From DASUNQ01 sp044866775 (lineage in GTDB: Bacteria; Acidobacteriota; Thermoanaerobaculia; Multivoradales; UBA5704), in NCBI GenBank assembly GCA_044866775.1, contig JBIOUG010000095.1, forward strand, positions 5,257-69,256: a DNA stretch of 64,000 nt, written 5' to 3'. The position numbers were made by a program, and so were the translations under genes. Under the pieces are notes generated by a model. That model did no database searches and was not told the DNA's origin. It saw only the letters and a program-made list of their open reading frames with translations. This document shows positions 26,410-35,801 of this stretch, one piece after another. Each line of letters starts with the position of its first letter. Positions within the stretch are counted from its first letter, which is position 1.

Positions 26410-27264
26410 TCATCCTCTCCCCGCCCGGATGGCCGCCAGGTATTCGACGAGGCCCCAGCCCCAGGGCTCGACGCGGCGACCGAGCGCCGCTTCGCAGCGT
26501 GCGACGTCCAGCACCGAGTAGGCGGGACGGGGGGCGGGACGGGGGACCTCGCGGGTGGAGACGGGCACCACCTCGACGCGGCTCGCCCAGAGGCGGGCGA
26601 TCTCGTCGGCGAAAGCGTACCAGGAGACCGGCTCGCGGTTGCGATAGTGGACCACCCCGTCCATCGGGAGCCGCGCCAGGTCGAGGATGGCGCGGGCGAG
26701 GAACGGCGTGTAGGTGGGGCACCCGACCTGGTCCTCCACCACCCTCAGCCGCCGCTCGCCGCGCCCGATCATGCCGACGATGGTGGCCACGAAGTTGGGG
26801 CCGCCGGGACCGAAGAGCCAGCTCGTCCGCACCACCAGCGTCCGCGGCAGCGCCAGCGCCCGCGCCTCCCCTGCGAGCTTGCTCTTGCCGTAGACCGAGA
26901 GCGGCGCCGTCGGGTCCTCCTCGCGGTAGGGCGCGCTCCCCCGGCCGTCGAAGACGTAGTCGGTCGAGAGCTGGATCAGCCGCGCGCCGGCGCGCTCGGC
27001 GGCCGCCGCCACGTGCTCGACCGCCCGGCCGTTGACCTCGAAGGCGTGCTCCGGCTCGGCCTCGCAGCGGTCCACCTTGGTGAAGGCGGCGCAGTTGACG
27101 ACCAGCTCGGGGCGGAAGGTGTCGGCCCAGTAGAGCAGGCGGTCGCGGTCGCGCACGTCGGCCTGGCCGCGCGGCAGCGCCAGGGCGGCCCAGCCCCGCG
27201 ACCGCGCCTCGGCGACCAGCGCCCGGCCGAGCATGCCCGAACCGCCAAAAATCACCGTGCGCAA
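26410..27264 (-). CDS. rfbD: dTDP-4-dehydrorhamnose reductase
   Basis: 284-residue SDR-like reductase of the last dTDP-rhamnose step. Seen: FGGSGMLGRALVAEA (cofactor motif), VNCAAFTKVDRCEAEPEHAF (the family's typical segment after strand 4), STDYVFDG, then VYGKSKLAGE (Tyr-x3-Lys). The start is uncertain: TTG 27264, three bases after the rmlA stop (TAG 27269-27267), fits best; GTG 27255 is the alternative. rmlB and rmlC are not in the window. Confidence 0.9.
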   Translation of the reverse strand: MRTVIFGGSGMLGRALVAEARSRGWAALALPRGQADVRDRDRLLYWADTFRPELVVNCAAFTKVDRCEAEPEHAFEVNGRAVEHVAAAAERAGARLIQLSTDYVFDGRGSAPYREEDPTAPLSVYGKSKLAGEARALALPRTLVVRTSWLFGPGGPNFVATIVGMIGRGERRLRVVEDQVGCPTYTPFLARAILDLARLPMDGVVHYRNREPVSWYAFADEIARLWASRVEVVPVSTREVPRPAPRPAYSVLDVARCEAALGRRVEPWGWGLVEYLAAIRAGRG

Positions 27265-27266
27265 CG

Positions 27267-28334
27267 CTAAGTGATCCCCACCTCGGAGTTGTCGCCGACC
27301 ATGAAGCGGTAGGCCTTGGGCTTGTAGTCGGTCTTGACGATCCGCACGTTGCGGCCGACGAGCGAGCCGTCGATGCGCAGCGGGATGTCGCGGATCTCGG
27401 AGTCGGAGAGGACGATCGAGTTCTCGATCTCGCAGCGCACCAGCGTGCAGCGCTCGCCGATCGAGGTGTAGGGGCCGACGAAGGCGTGCTCGAGGCGGGT
27501 GCCGTCGCCGATCACCACCGGGCCCCGGATCAGCGAGTCGACGATCTCGACGCCCTCGCCGAGCTTCACCCGCCCCTCGATGGCGCTGCCGCGGCCGACC
27601 TCCCCCGAGCGCTGCGCTTCCAAGGTCTCGAGCACGATGCGGTTGGCCTCCAGCATGTCGTCGAGCTTGCCGGTGTCCTTCCACCAGCCCTGGACGATGT
27701 GCGGGTGGACGTCGAGGCCGCGGTCGATGAGGTCCTGGATCGCGTCGGTGATCTCGAGCTCGCCGCGCCGCGAGGGCTTGATGCGGCGCACCGAGTCGAA
27801 GATGTTGCGGTCGAACATGTAGACGCCGACGAGAGCGAGGTCGCTCTTGGGCTCCTTCGGCTTCTCGATCAGGCGCTTGACCTTCCCCTCAGCGGTCAGC
27901 TCGGCGACCCCGAACTGCTCGGGGTTGTTGACCTGGGCGAGCAGGATCTCGGCGTTGCAGCCGAGGGCGCGGAACTCCTCGACCAGGCTGGTGATCCCGC
28001 CGGCGATCAGGTTGTCGCCGAGGTACATGACGAACGGCTCGTCGCCCAGGAACTCCTCGGCGATCATCACCGCGTGCGCCAGACCGCGCGGCGCGTCCTG
28101 CTCGATGTAGGTGACGCGGGCGCCGAAGCGGGCGCCGTCGCCGACCGCGGCGCGGATCTCGTCGCGCGTCTCCCCCACCACGATGCCGATCTCCTCGATG
28201 CCCGCCGCGACGATCGACTCGATGGCGAAGAACAGCACCGGCTTGTTGGCCACCGGCACGAGCTGCTTGGCCGAGGTATAGGTGAGCGGGCGCAGGCGGG
28301 TGCCCTTGCCGCCGGAAAGAATGAGTCCCTTCAT
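27267..28334 (-). CDS. rfbA: Glucose-1-phosphate thymidylyltransferase, long form
   Basis: 355-residue nucleotidyltransferase. The N-terminal MKGLILSGGKGTRLRPLT is the NTP-binding signature, and VMYLGDNLI and GWWKDTGKLDDMLEAN are catalytic-domain motifs. Residues about 250-345 add a left-handed beta-helix with hexapeptide-like repeats, the feature of long-form RmlA proteins. It supplies dTDP-glucose for deoxysugars. The gene is divergent from the Ehr operon and followed at once by rfbD. Confidence 0.92.
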   Translation of the reverse strand: MKGLILSGGKGTRLRPLTYTSAKQLVPVANKPVLFFAIESIVAAGIEEIGIVVGETRDEIRAAVGDGARFGARVTYIEQDAPRGLAHAVMIAEEFLGDEPFVMYLGDNLIAGGITSLVEEFRALGCNAEILLAQVNNPEQFGVAELTAEGKVKRLIEKPKEPKSDLALVGVYMFDRNIFDSVRRIKPSRRGELEITDAIQDLIDRGLDVHPHIVQGWWKDTGKLDDMLEANRIVLETLEAQRSGEVGRGSAIEGRVKLGEGVEIVDSLIRGPVVIGDGTRLEHAFVGPYTSIGERCTLVRCEIENSIVLSDSEIRDIPLRIDGSLVGRNVRIVKTDYKPKAYRFMVGDNSEVGIT

Positions 28335-28438
28335 CGGTTTGCGGACTGTAACAGCTCCATCAGATTGGACACCAGCCGCGGCGATGTCCTATCCTGCGGC
28401 TCGGCGTTCCCCAGGGTCCCCTCACGTCACCACTGTTG

Positions 28439-30451
28439 ATGCCATCCGCCGGCTCCATCACAACGGGCCTGTCGCTGCTCGTCGCGGCGGCCGCCCTCCT
28501 CCTCGCCAGCGGCGTCCCGGGACTCTTCATGAGCCGGCGGTCGGTCTGGGGGCCCAGGCTGGCGGCGGCTCTGGTGGTCGCGGGCTCGACGCTGGGTCTC
28601 GCCGGCGCGGCGCTCGCGCTGGTAGGGGCGGGCGGCGGCTCGCTCGCCTATCCGTTGCCGGTGCCGGAAGGGCGCGGCGAGCTGGCCGTCGACGCCCTCG
28701 GCGCGTTCTTCGCCGTTCCCGTGCTCGTCGTCGGCGCGCTCGGGTCGCTCTACGGCATGGCCTACTGGCCACCCGCGAGGCACCCGCGCAACGGCCGCCG
28801 CCTGCGCCTCAGCTACGGCATCCTCCTCGGCAGCATGATTCTGGTGACGCTCGCCCGGGACGGGGTGTCCTTCCTCGTCGCCTGGGAGGCGATGGCCCTG
28901 TCGACGTTCTTCCTGATCACCACCGAGGAGGTCAAGGCTCCCACCCGCCGGGCGGGCTGGATCTATCTGCTCTTCAGTCACGGCAGCGTCCTCTGCCTCC
29001 TCGCCATGTTCCTCCTCTTCGCCCGCCTCGCCGGCGGCTTCGCCCTGCGGCCGCTGGCGGCGGCGCCGGCGCCGCTCGCCTGGGCGGTGTTCGTCCTCGC
29101 GGTGGCCGGGTTCGGGGTCAAGGCGGGGATGATGCCGCTGCACACCTGGCTGCCGGGGGCGCACGCCGCCGCGCCCAGCCACGTCTCCGCGCTCATGTCC
29201 GGCGTGGTGATCAAGATGGGCGTCTACGGGCTGGTGCGGGTGTGCGGCCTGCTGCCCTCCCCGCCGCCGGGCTGGGGGGCCGTCCTGCTCGCGCTGGGCG
29301 CCGTCAGCGCCTTCTTCGGCGTCGTCTTCGCCCTCGCCCAGCACGACATCAAGCGGCTCCTCGCCTACCACAGCATCGAGAACGTCGGCATCATCGTCCT
29401 CGGCCTCGGCCTCGCCATGGTGGGCCGCTCCCTGGGTCGGGCGGACTGGGTGCTCCTCGGCCTCGGCGGCTGCCTGCTGCACGTGTGGAACCACGCCCTC
29501 TTCAAGCCGCTGCTCTTCTTCGGCGCCGGCTCGGTGGCCCACGCGGTGCGCAGTCGCGAGATGGAGCGGATGGGCGGGCTGGCCAAGCGCATGCCCGTCA
29601 CGGCGGCCTGCTTTCTCCTCGGCGCGGTCGCGATCTCCGGCCTGCCGCCGCTCAACGGGTTCGCCAGCGAGCTGCTCGTCTACCTGGGTCTCGTGCGCAC
29701 CGCGGCGGGCGGCGGCGCCTCGTGGCTCCCGGCCGCCCTGGCGGTGCCCGTGCTGGCGGCGGTGGGCGCGCTGGCGGTGGCCTGCTTCGTCAAGGTCTAC
29801 GGCATCGTCTTCCTCGGCGTGCCGCGGACCCCGGCGGCGGCGAAGGCGCACGAGTCCGGCCGCCTGATGCTGGCGCCGATGGCGCTGCTGGCCGCCGCCT
29901 GCACGGTGATCGGCGTGCTGCCGTGGGCCGCCGCTGCGGCCCTCGAGCGGGCCGCCATGACCTGGGCGCCGCAGCAGCTCGCCGCGGCGCCCGGGCTCGC
30001 GGAGCTCGCGCCCCTGTACGAGATCACGGCGGTCGCGCTGCTCCTCGCCGTCCTCCTCGCCGCCCTCTCGGCCCTCGTCCTGCCGGCGGTGCGCCGGAGC
30101 CGGCGCCGCGACCCGGCCCTCCCCACCTGGGACTGCGGCTATGCCACCGCCTCGGCCCGCGTGCAGTACACCGCCTCGTCCTTCGCCGACCTCATCACCT
30201 CCCATTTCGCCTGGGTGCTGCGGCCGCACGTCGAGCGGCCGGACCTGCTGGCGCTGTTCCCGGCCGCGGCGCGCTTCGCGACCCACGTCGAGGACCCCGT
30301 CATGCAGCGGCTCCTCCAGCCGGCGACGCGCCTCGCGCTGCGGCTGAGCGGTCACTTCCGCGCCGCGCACCAGGGCCAACTGCAGCGCTACCTCCTCTAC
30401 GTCCTGCTGGCCATCGTCACCGTCCTCGTGTGGAGCATGCTGGCCGGGTGA
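28439..30451 (+). CDS. hyfB: Hydrogenase-4/complex I-type antiporter subunit (HyfB-like)
   Basis: 670-residue polytopic protein of the Mrp/NuoL-N-M family with about 16 helices. SFLVAWEAMALSTFFLIT carries the key membrane Glu of TM5, FGVKAGMMPLHTWLPGAH the TM7 Lys-containing signature, and HDIKRLLAYHSIENVGII the broken helix region. HyfB/HycC-like proteins pump or bind ions in group 4 hydrogenases and relatives. ATG 28439 is chosen over TTG 28436. First gene of a six-gene operon; its TGA overlaps the next GTG. Confidence 0.9.
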   Translation: MPSAGSITTGLSLLVAAAALLLASGVPGLFMSRRSVWGPRLAAALVVAGSTLGLAGAALALVGAGGGSLAYPLPVPEGRGELAVDALGAFFAVPVLVVGALGSLYGMAYWPPARHPRNGRRLRLSYGILLGSMILVTLARDGVSFLVAWEAMALSTFFLITTEEVKAPTRRAGWIYLLFSHGSVLCLLAMFLLFARLAGGFALRPLAAAPAPLAWAVFVLAVAGFGVKAGMMPLHTWLPGAHAAAPSHVSALMSGVVIKMGVYGLVRVCGLLPSPPPGWGAVLLALGAVSAFFGVVFALAQHDIKRLLAYHSIENVGIIVLGLGLAMVGRSLGRADWVLLGLGGCLLHVWNHALFKPLLFFGAGSVAHAVRSREMERMGGLAKRMPVTAACFLLGAVAISGLPPLNGFASELLVYLGLVRTAAGGGASWLPAALAVPVLAAVGALAVACFVKVYGIVFLGVPRTPAAAKAHESGRLMLAPMALLAAACTVIGVLPWAAAAALERAAMTWAPQQLAAAPGLAELAPLYEITAVALLLAVLLAALSALVLPAVRRSRRRDPALPTWDCGYATASARVQYTASSFADLITSHFAWVLRPHVERPDLLALFPAAARFATHVEDPVMQRLLQPATRLALRLSGHFRAAHQGQLQRYLLYVLLAIVTVLVWSMLAG

Positions 30452-31356
30452 CGACCACGCTGGCGCAGATCGTCGTCCTGACCGTGTTGCCGCCCCTGCT
30501 CCTGGGGGTCGTCAACCGGACCAAGGCCGTCTTCGCCGGGCGCCGGGGAGCGAGCGTCTGGCAGCCGTACTTCGATCTCGCGAAGCTCCTGCGCAAGGAG
30601 ACGGCCCTGAGCGCGACCACCACCTGGCTGTTCGCCGCGGCGCCGCTGGTGGTGGTGAGCGTGACGGTGGTCGCGGGGCTCATGGTGCCGCTGGGACCGT
30701 TCGCGGCCCCGATCGCCTTTCCGGGGGACTTCGTGCTCTTCGCCTATCTCCTGGCGCTCGGCCGCTTCGTCACCGCCGCGGCCGCCCTCGACACCGGCTC
30801 GCCTTTCGCAGGCATGGGGGCGGCGCGCGAGGTCGGCTTCGCCTGGATGACGGAGCCGGCTCTCTTCTTCGCCTTCCTCGCGCTGGCCCGGCTCGGCGGT
30901 TCCCTGAGCCTCGACGGCATGCTGCGGGCGACCGAGCGGGGCGCCTGGGCGGTGCGTACCGCGCCGCTGCTGCTGATGGCGGCGGGGCTCTTCATCCTTC
31001 TGCTCAGCGAATGCAGCCGCATCCCGATCGACGACCCCAACACCCACCTCGAGCTGACCATGATCCACGAGGTCATGGTCCTCGATCACGGCGGCCCCCT
31101 GCTCGGCCTCGTCGAGTACGGCGCGGCGATGAAGCTCCTGGTGCTCGCGGCCGTGCTCCTCCACGTCGTCGCTCCGGCCGCGAGCGTCCCGGGATGGGCG
31201 GGCCTGGCGCTCTTCGCTCTCGGGCTGCTGGTGATCGCGATCGGGATCGGGGTCCTCGAGTCGACGATGGCGCGGCTGCGGCTCCTCCACGTGCCGATGC
31301 TCCTGGCCGCGGCCTTCCTCTCCTGCGGCTTCGCCCTCCTGCTGCTCACCCGGTGA
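30448..31356 (+). CDS. hyfC: Hydrogenase-4/complex I subunit, NuoH/HyfC-like
   Basis: 302-residue membrane subunit homologous to NuoH. GRRGASVWQPYFDLAKLLRKE near residues 30-50 and ECSRIPIDDPNTHLELTMIHE near 190-210 are its conserved quinone-site and E-channel loops; eight helices are predicted from hydrophobicity. The GTG start overlaps the upstream stop (GTGA), and the same arrangement joins it to the next gene. Confidence 0.92.
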   Translation: MTTTLAQIVVLTVLPPLLLGVVNRTKAVFAGRRGASVWQPYFDLAKLLRKETALSATTTWLFAAAPLVVVSVTVVAGLMVPLGPFAAPIAFPGDFVLFAYLLALGRFVTAAAALDTGSPFAGMGAAREVGFAWMTEPALFFAFLALARLGGSLSLDGMLRATERGAWAVRTAPLLLMAAGLFILLLSECSRIPIDDPNTHLELTMIHEVMVLDHGGPLLGLVEYGAAMKLLVLAAVLLHVVAPAASVPGWAGLALFALGLLVIAIGIGVLESTMARLRLLHVPMLLAAAFLSCGFALLLLTR

Positions 31357-32003
31357 TCGCGATGGAATCCCTGCTCAGCCCGCTCGTCGTCTCTCTCCTC
31401 CTCGTCAACCTGGTGGCGCTCGGCAGCGGCCGCATCGGCGTCGTGGTGCGCGCGGTGGCGCTGCAGGGGCTGCTCCTCGGCGTCCTGGCGCTGGTGGCGC
31501 ACCGGCGGGTGGATCAGGCCGCGATCGTCCTGGCGACCGCGGGCGTCGTCCTCAAGGGCTGGCTCATCCCGGCCATCCTCTTCCGCGCCCTGCGACAGGT
31601 GGCGATCAAGCGCGAGGAGGAGCCCTCGATCGGCTTGCTCCCCTCCCTCCTCCTGGGCGCTCTCGCGACGGCGCTGGCGCTCGTCCTCGGCGGCCGGGTG
31701 CCGCTGGCCGACGACCGCCTCTCGCCGCTGCTCGTCCCCACCGCGCTGGCGACGATGGTCACCGGCCTCATCCTGCTGACCACGCGGCGCAAGGCGATCA
31801 GCCAGGTCCTGGGCTACCTGGTGCTCGAGAACGGGATCTTCATCTTCGGGCTGCTCCTCGTTCAGGCGATGCCGTTCCTGGTCGAGGTCGGGGTGCTGCT
31901 GGACCTCTTCGTGGGCATCTTCGTGCTCAGCATCATCATCCATCACATCAACCGGGAGTTCGCCTCCCTCGATACGCGCCGGCTGTCGCTGCTCAAGGAA
32001 TAG
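31353..32003 (+). CDS. hyfE: Hydrogenase-4 membrane subunit, HyfE/NuoK-like
   Basis: 216-residue membrane protein whose C-terminal half carries the NuoK-like three-helix core (ISQVLGYLVLENGIFIFGLLL with a membrane Glu, then VEVGVLLDLFVGIFVLSIIIH). The N-terminal half is an extra hydrophobic part, as in HyfE. GTG 31353 overlaps the previous stop; ATG 31362 in the same frame is equally possible. Confidence 0.88.
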   Translation: MIAMESLLSPLVVSLLLVNLVALGSGRIGVVVRAVALQGLLLGVLALVAHRRVDQAAIVLATAGVVLKGWLIPAILFRALRQVAIKREEEPSIGLLPSLLLGALATALALVLGGRVPLADDRLSPLLVPTALATMVTGLILLTTRRKAISQVLGYLVLENGIFIFGLLLVQAMPFLVEVGVLLDLFVGIFVLSIIIHHINREFASLDTRRLSLLKE

Positions 32004-32008
32004 GCCCG

Positions 32009-33438
<1,430 letters not shown>

Positions 33439-33442
<4 letters not shown>

Positions 33443-34968
33443 GCGGCCTGGCACGACTCGCTCGCCTCGCCGCCGGCGGCGCGGTGCCGCTGGGCGCCGT
33501 CCCCGACCTCGCCTGGAACGACTTCGCCGCGGCGGTCGCCCTGGCGGTGGAGCGCGGGCTGCGCGTGGTGGCTTACTTCGGCACTCCCGCCGAGGGCGGC
33601 GGCGTCGCGCTCCACGCCGTCCTGGCGGACGATCGGGCCGGCAACGTCGCGCTGGCCGGCACGCTGATCGCGGGCGAGGCCTTCCCTTCGCTGACCTCCG
33701 ATCTGCCGCAGGTCCACCTCTTCGAGCGCGAGATCGCGGAGCAGACCGGGCTGCGGCCCGAGGGTCACCCGTGGCTCGAGCCGGTGCGCTTCCACCACTC
33801 CTACCGCGCCGGCCGGGACGCCTGGGGCCGGACGCCGGGCGAGCCGATCGTGCCGGGAGCCGTCGGGCCCCACCGCGTCGCCGGGGAGGAGGTGCACGAA
33901 GTCGCGGTCGGCCCCGTCCACGCCGGCGTCATCGAGCCCGGCCACTTTCGCTTCGAGTGCCACGGCGAGGAGGTCTTCCATCTCGAGATCGCCTTGGGCT
34001 ACCAGCACCGCGGCGCCGAGCGCGCTCTCGCCGGCGGGCCCGACAAGCGCTCGATCCACTACCTCGAGACCGTCGCCGGCGACACGACGGCCGGACACGC
34101 CACGGCCTACTGCGAGGTGCTGGAGGCGCTGAGCGGGTGCGCCGTCCCGGCGCGCGGCCAGGCGCTGCGCGCGATCGCGCTCGAGCTCGAGCGGGTGGCG
34201 AGCCACGTCGGCGATCTCGGGGCGCTCGCGGGCGACGTCGGCTTCCTCCCTACCGCCGCGTTCTGCGGCCGCATCCGCGGCGATTTCCTCAACCTGACGG
34301 CGGAGATCTGCGGCAGCCGCTTCGGGCGTGGGCTCCTGCGGCCGGGCGGCGTCGGGTTCGATCTCGAGGCGGGAGAGCTCGCCCGGCTGCGCGAGCGCCT
34401 CGAGCGCGCCGCGACCGACGCCCGGGTCGCCATCGAGCTGCTCTGGGCGACCCCGTCGGTCATGGCCCGCTTCGAAGCCACCGGCGCACTGCCCGGCGTC
34501 GTGGCGCAGCTCCTCGGCCTCAAGGGGCCCGCCGCGCGCGCCTGCGGCCTCGACCTCGACGCCCGCCGCGACCATCCCACGGGCCGCTACCGGTCGCGCC
34601 ACATCCCGGTCGCGCTGGCGGAGTCCGGCGACGTCTACGCCCGCGCCTGGGTGCGCTGGCTCGAGATCCAGCACTCCTTGGCCTTCCTGCGGGAGGAGCT
34701 GGAAGCGCTGCCTGAAGGGCCGGTGCGGGCGGCGACGAACGGCCTCGCCCCCCGCCATCTGGCCGTCTCACTGGTCGAAGGGTGGCGGGGCGAGATCTGC
34801 CATGTCGCGATCACCGACGCGCGCGGGGCATTCTCGCGCTACAAGATCGTCGACCCGTCGTTCCACAACTGGAGCGGTCTCGCCTACGCTCTGCGCGGCC
34901 AGCAGATCTCGGACTTCCCGCTGTGCAACAAGAGCTTCAACCTCTCCTACTGCGGGCACGACCTGTGA
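33439..34968 (+). CDS. hyfG: Hydrogenase-like large subunit (HyfG-like, no Ni-Fe ligands)
   Basis: 509-residue fusion of a NuoC-like N-terminus (about 1-165) and NuoD/HycE-like large subunit. GYQHRGAERALAGGPDK is typical, but where [NiFe] enzymes have the first CxxC (RICGIC) this protein reads ETVAGDTTAGHATAYC (about 210-225), and the final CxxC region is replaced by DPSFHNWSGLAYALRG and DFPLCNKSFNLSYCGHDL. None of the canonical paired Cys ligands is present, so Ni-Fe catalysis is unlikely. This matches the Ehr class (energy-converting hydrogenase-related) whose reaction is unknown. Confidence 0.88.
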
Positions 34969-34999
34969 CGCCGCCGGCGCGCCCTGGCACGGGATACGG

Positions 35000-35770
35000 A
35001 TGATCAAGATTCTGCGCGCACGCTGGCAGCAGGGCCACCGCACGGTCGCTTTCCCCGACGGCCCCCCGCCGCCGCTTCCCGAGCGTTTCCGGGGGGCGCC
35101 CGCGATCGACGCCACGCGCTGCGTCGACGGCTGCCGCCGCTGCGCCGAGGCCTGCCCGACCGGCGCCATCTCTCTCGCCCCGACCCCGGCCGTCGACCTG
35201 GGCAAGTGCCTCTTCTGCACGGATTGCCTGGAGGCCTGCCCGGAGGGCGCGCTGGCCTACGGCCGGGACTACCGGCTGGCGGCGCGCCGGCGGGAGGACC
35301 TCCGCGTCGACTCCCGGCGCGGCGTCGAGCTCGCCGCGGCGCTCGACGCGGCGACGCGCCAGCTCTTCGGCCGCTCCCTGAAGCTCCGCGAGGTGAGCGC
35401 CGGGGGCTGCAACGGCTGTGAATCGGAGGTCAACGCGCTCTCGACCGTGGTCTGGGACCTCGGCCGCTTCGGCATCCAGTTCGTGGCCTCGCCGCGCCAT
35501 GCCGACGGCCTGCTGATCACCGGGCCGGTGACCGAGACCATGCGCTTGGCGCTCGCCAAGACCCACGCCGCCGTCCCGCCGCCCAAGCTGGTGATCGCGG
35601 TGGGCGCCTGCGCCATCTCCGGCGGGCCCTACATCGACCATCCCGAGGTGCACAACGGCGCCGACGCGGTCGTGCCGGTGGACCTCTACGTCCCCGGCTG
35701 TCCGCCCCACCCGCTGACGATCCTCGACGGGCTGCTGCGCCTGCTGGGCCGCATCCCGACCCCCGCCTGA
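35000..35770 (+). CDS. hyfI: Ferredoxin-fused small subunit (HyfI/NuoB-like)
   Basis: 256-residue electron-transfer subunit. The N-terminus has two [4Fe-4S] motifs: CVDGCRRCAEACP (with CxxxC at the first step instead of CxxC) and CLFCTDCLEACP. The C-terminal NuoB part has GGCNGCESE, VGACAISGG and VPGCPPHP, the four ligands of cluster N2. So the final electron-carrying path is intact although the partner large subunit lacks the Ni-Fe site. The ATG is 31 bases after hyfG. Last gene of the operon. Confidence 0.92.
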   Translation: MIKILRARWQQGHRTVAFPDGPPPPLPERFRGAPAIDATRCVDGCRRCAEACPTGAISLAPTPAVDLGKCLFCTDCLEACPEGALAYGRDYRLAARRREDLRVDSRRGVELAAALDAATRQLFGRSLKLREVSAGGCNGCESEVNALSTVVWDLGRFGIQFVASPRHADGLLITGPVTETMRLALAKTHAAVPPPKLVIAVGACAISGGPYIDHPEVHNGADAVVPVDLYVPGCPPHPLTILDGLLRLLGRIPTPA

Positions 35771-35782
35771 GCGGCAGAGCCC

Positions 35783-35801
35783 GGCGCGAAGCCTTCGCGC
35801 C
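35783..35801. terminator. Perfect hairpin between convergent operons
   Basis: GGCGCGAAG-C-CTTCGCGCC forms a near-perfect stem between the end of hyfI and the end of lptD, the right place for a bidirectional terminator. No U-run follows on either strand. The same stem occurs at 39348-39367 and, inside a coding region, at 62548-62565, so it is also a dispersed palindrome. Confidence 0.5.
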
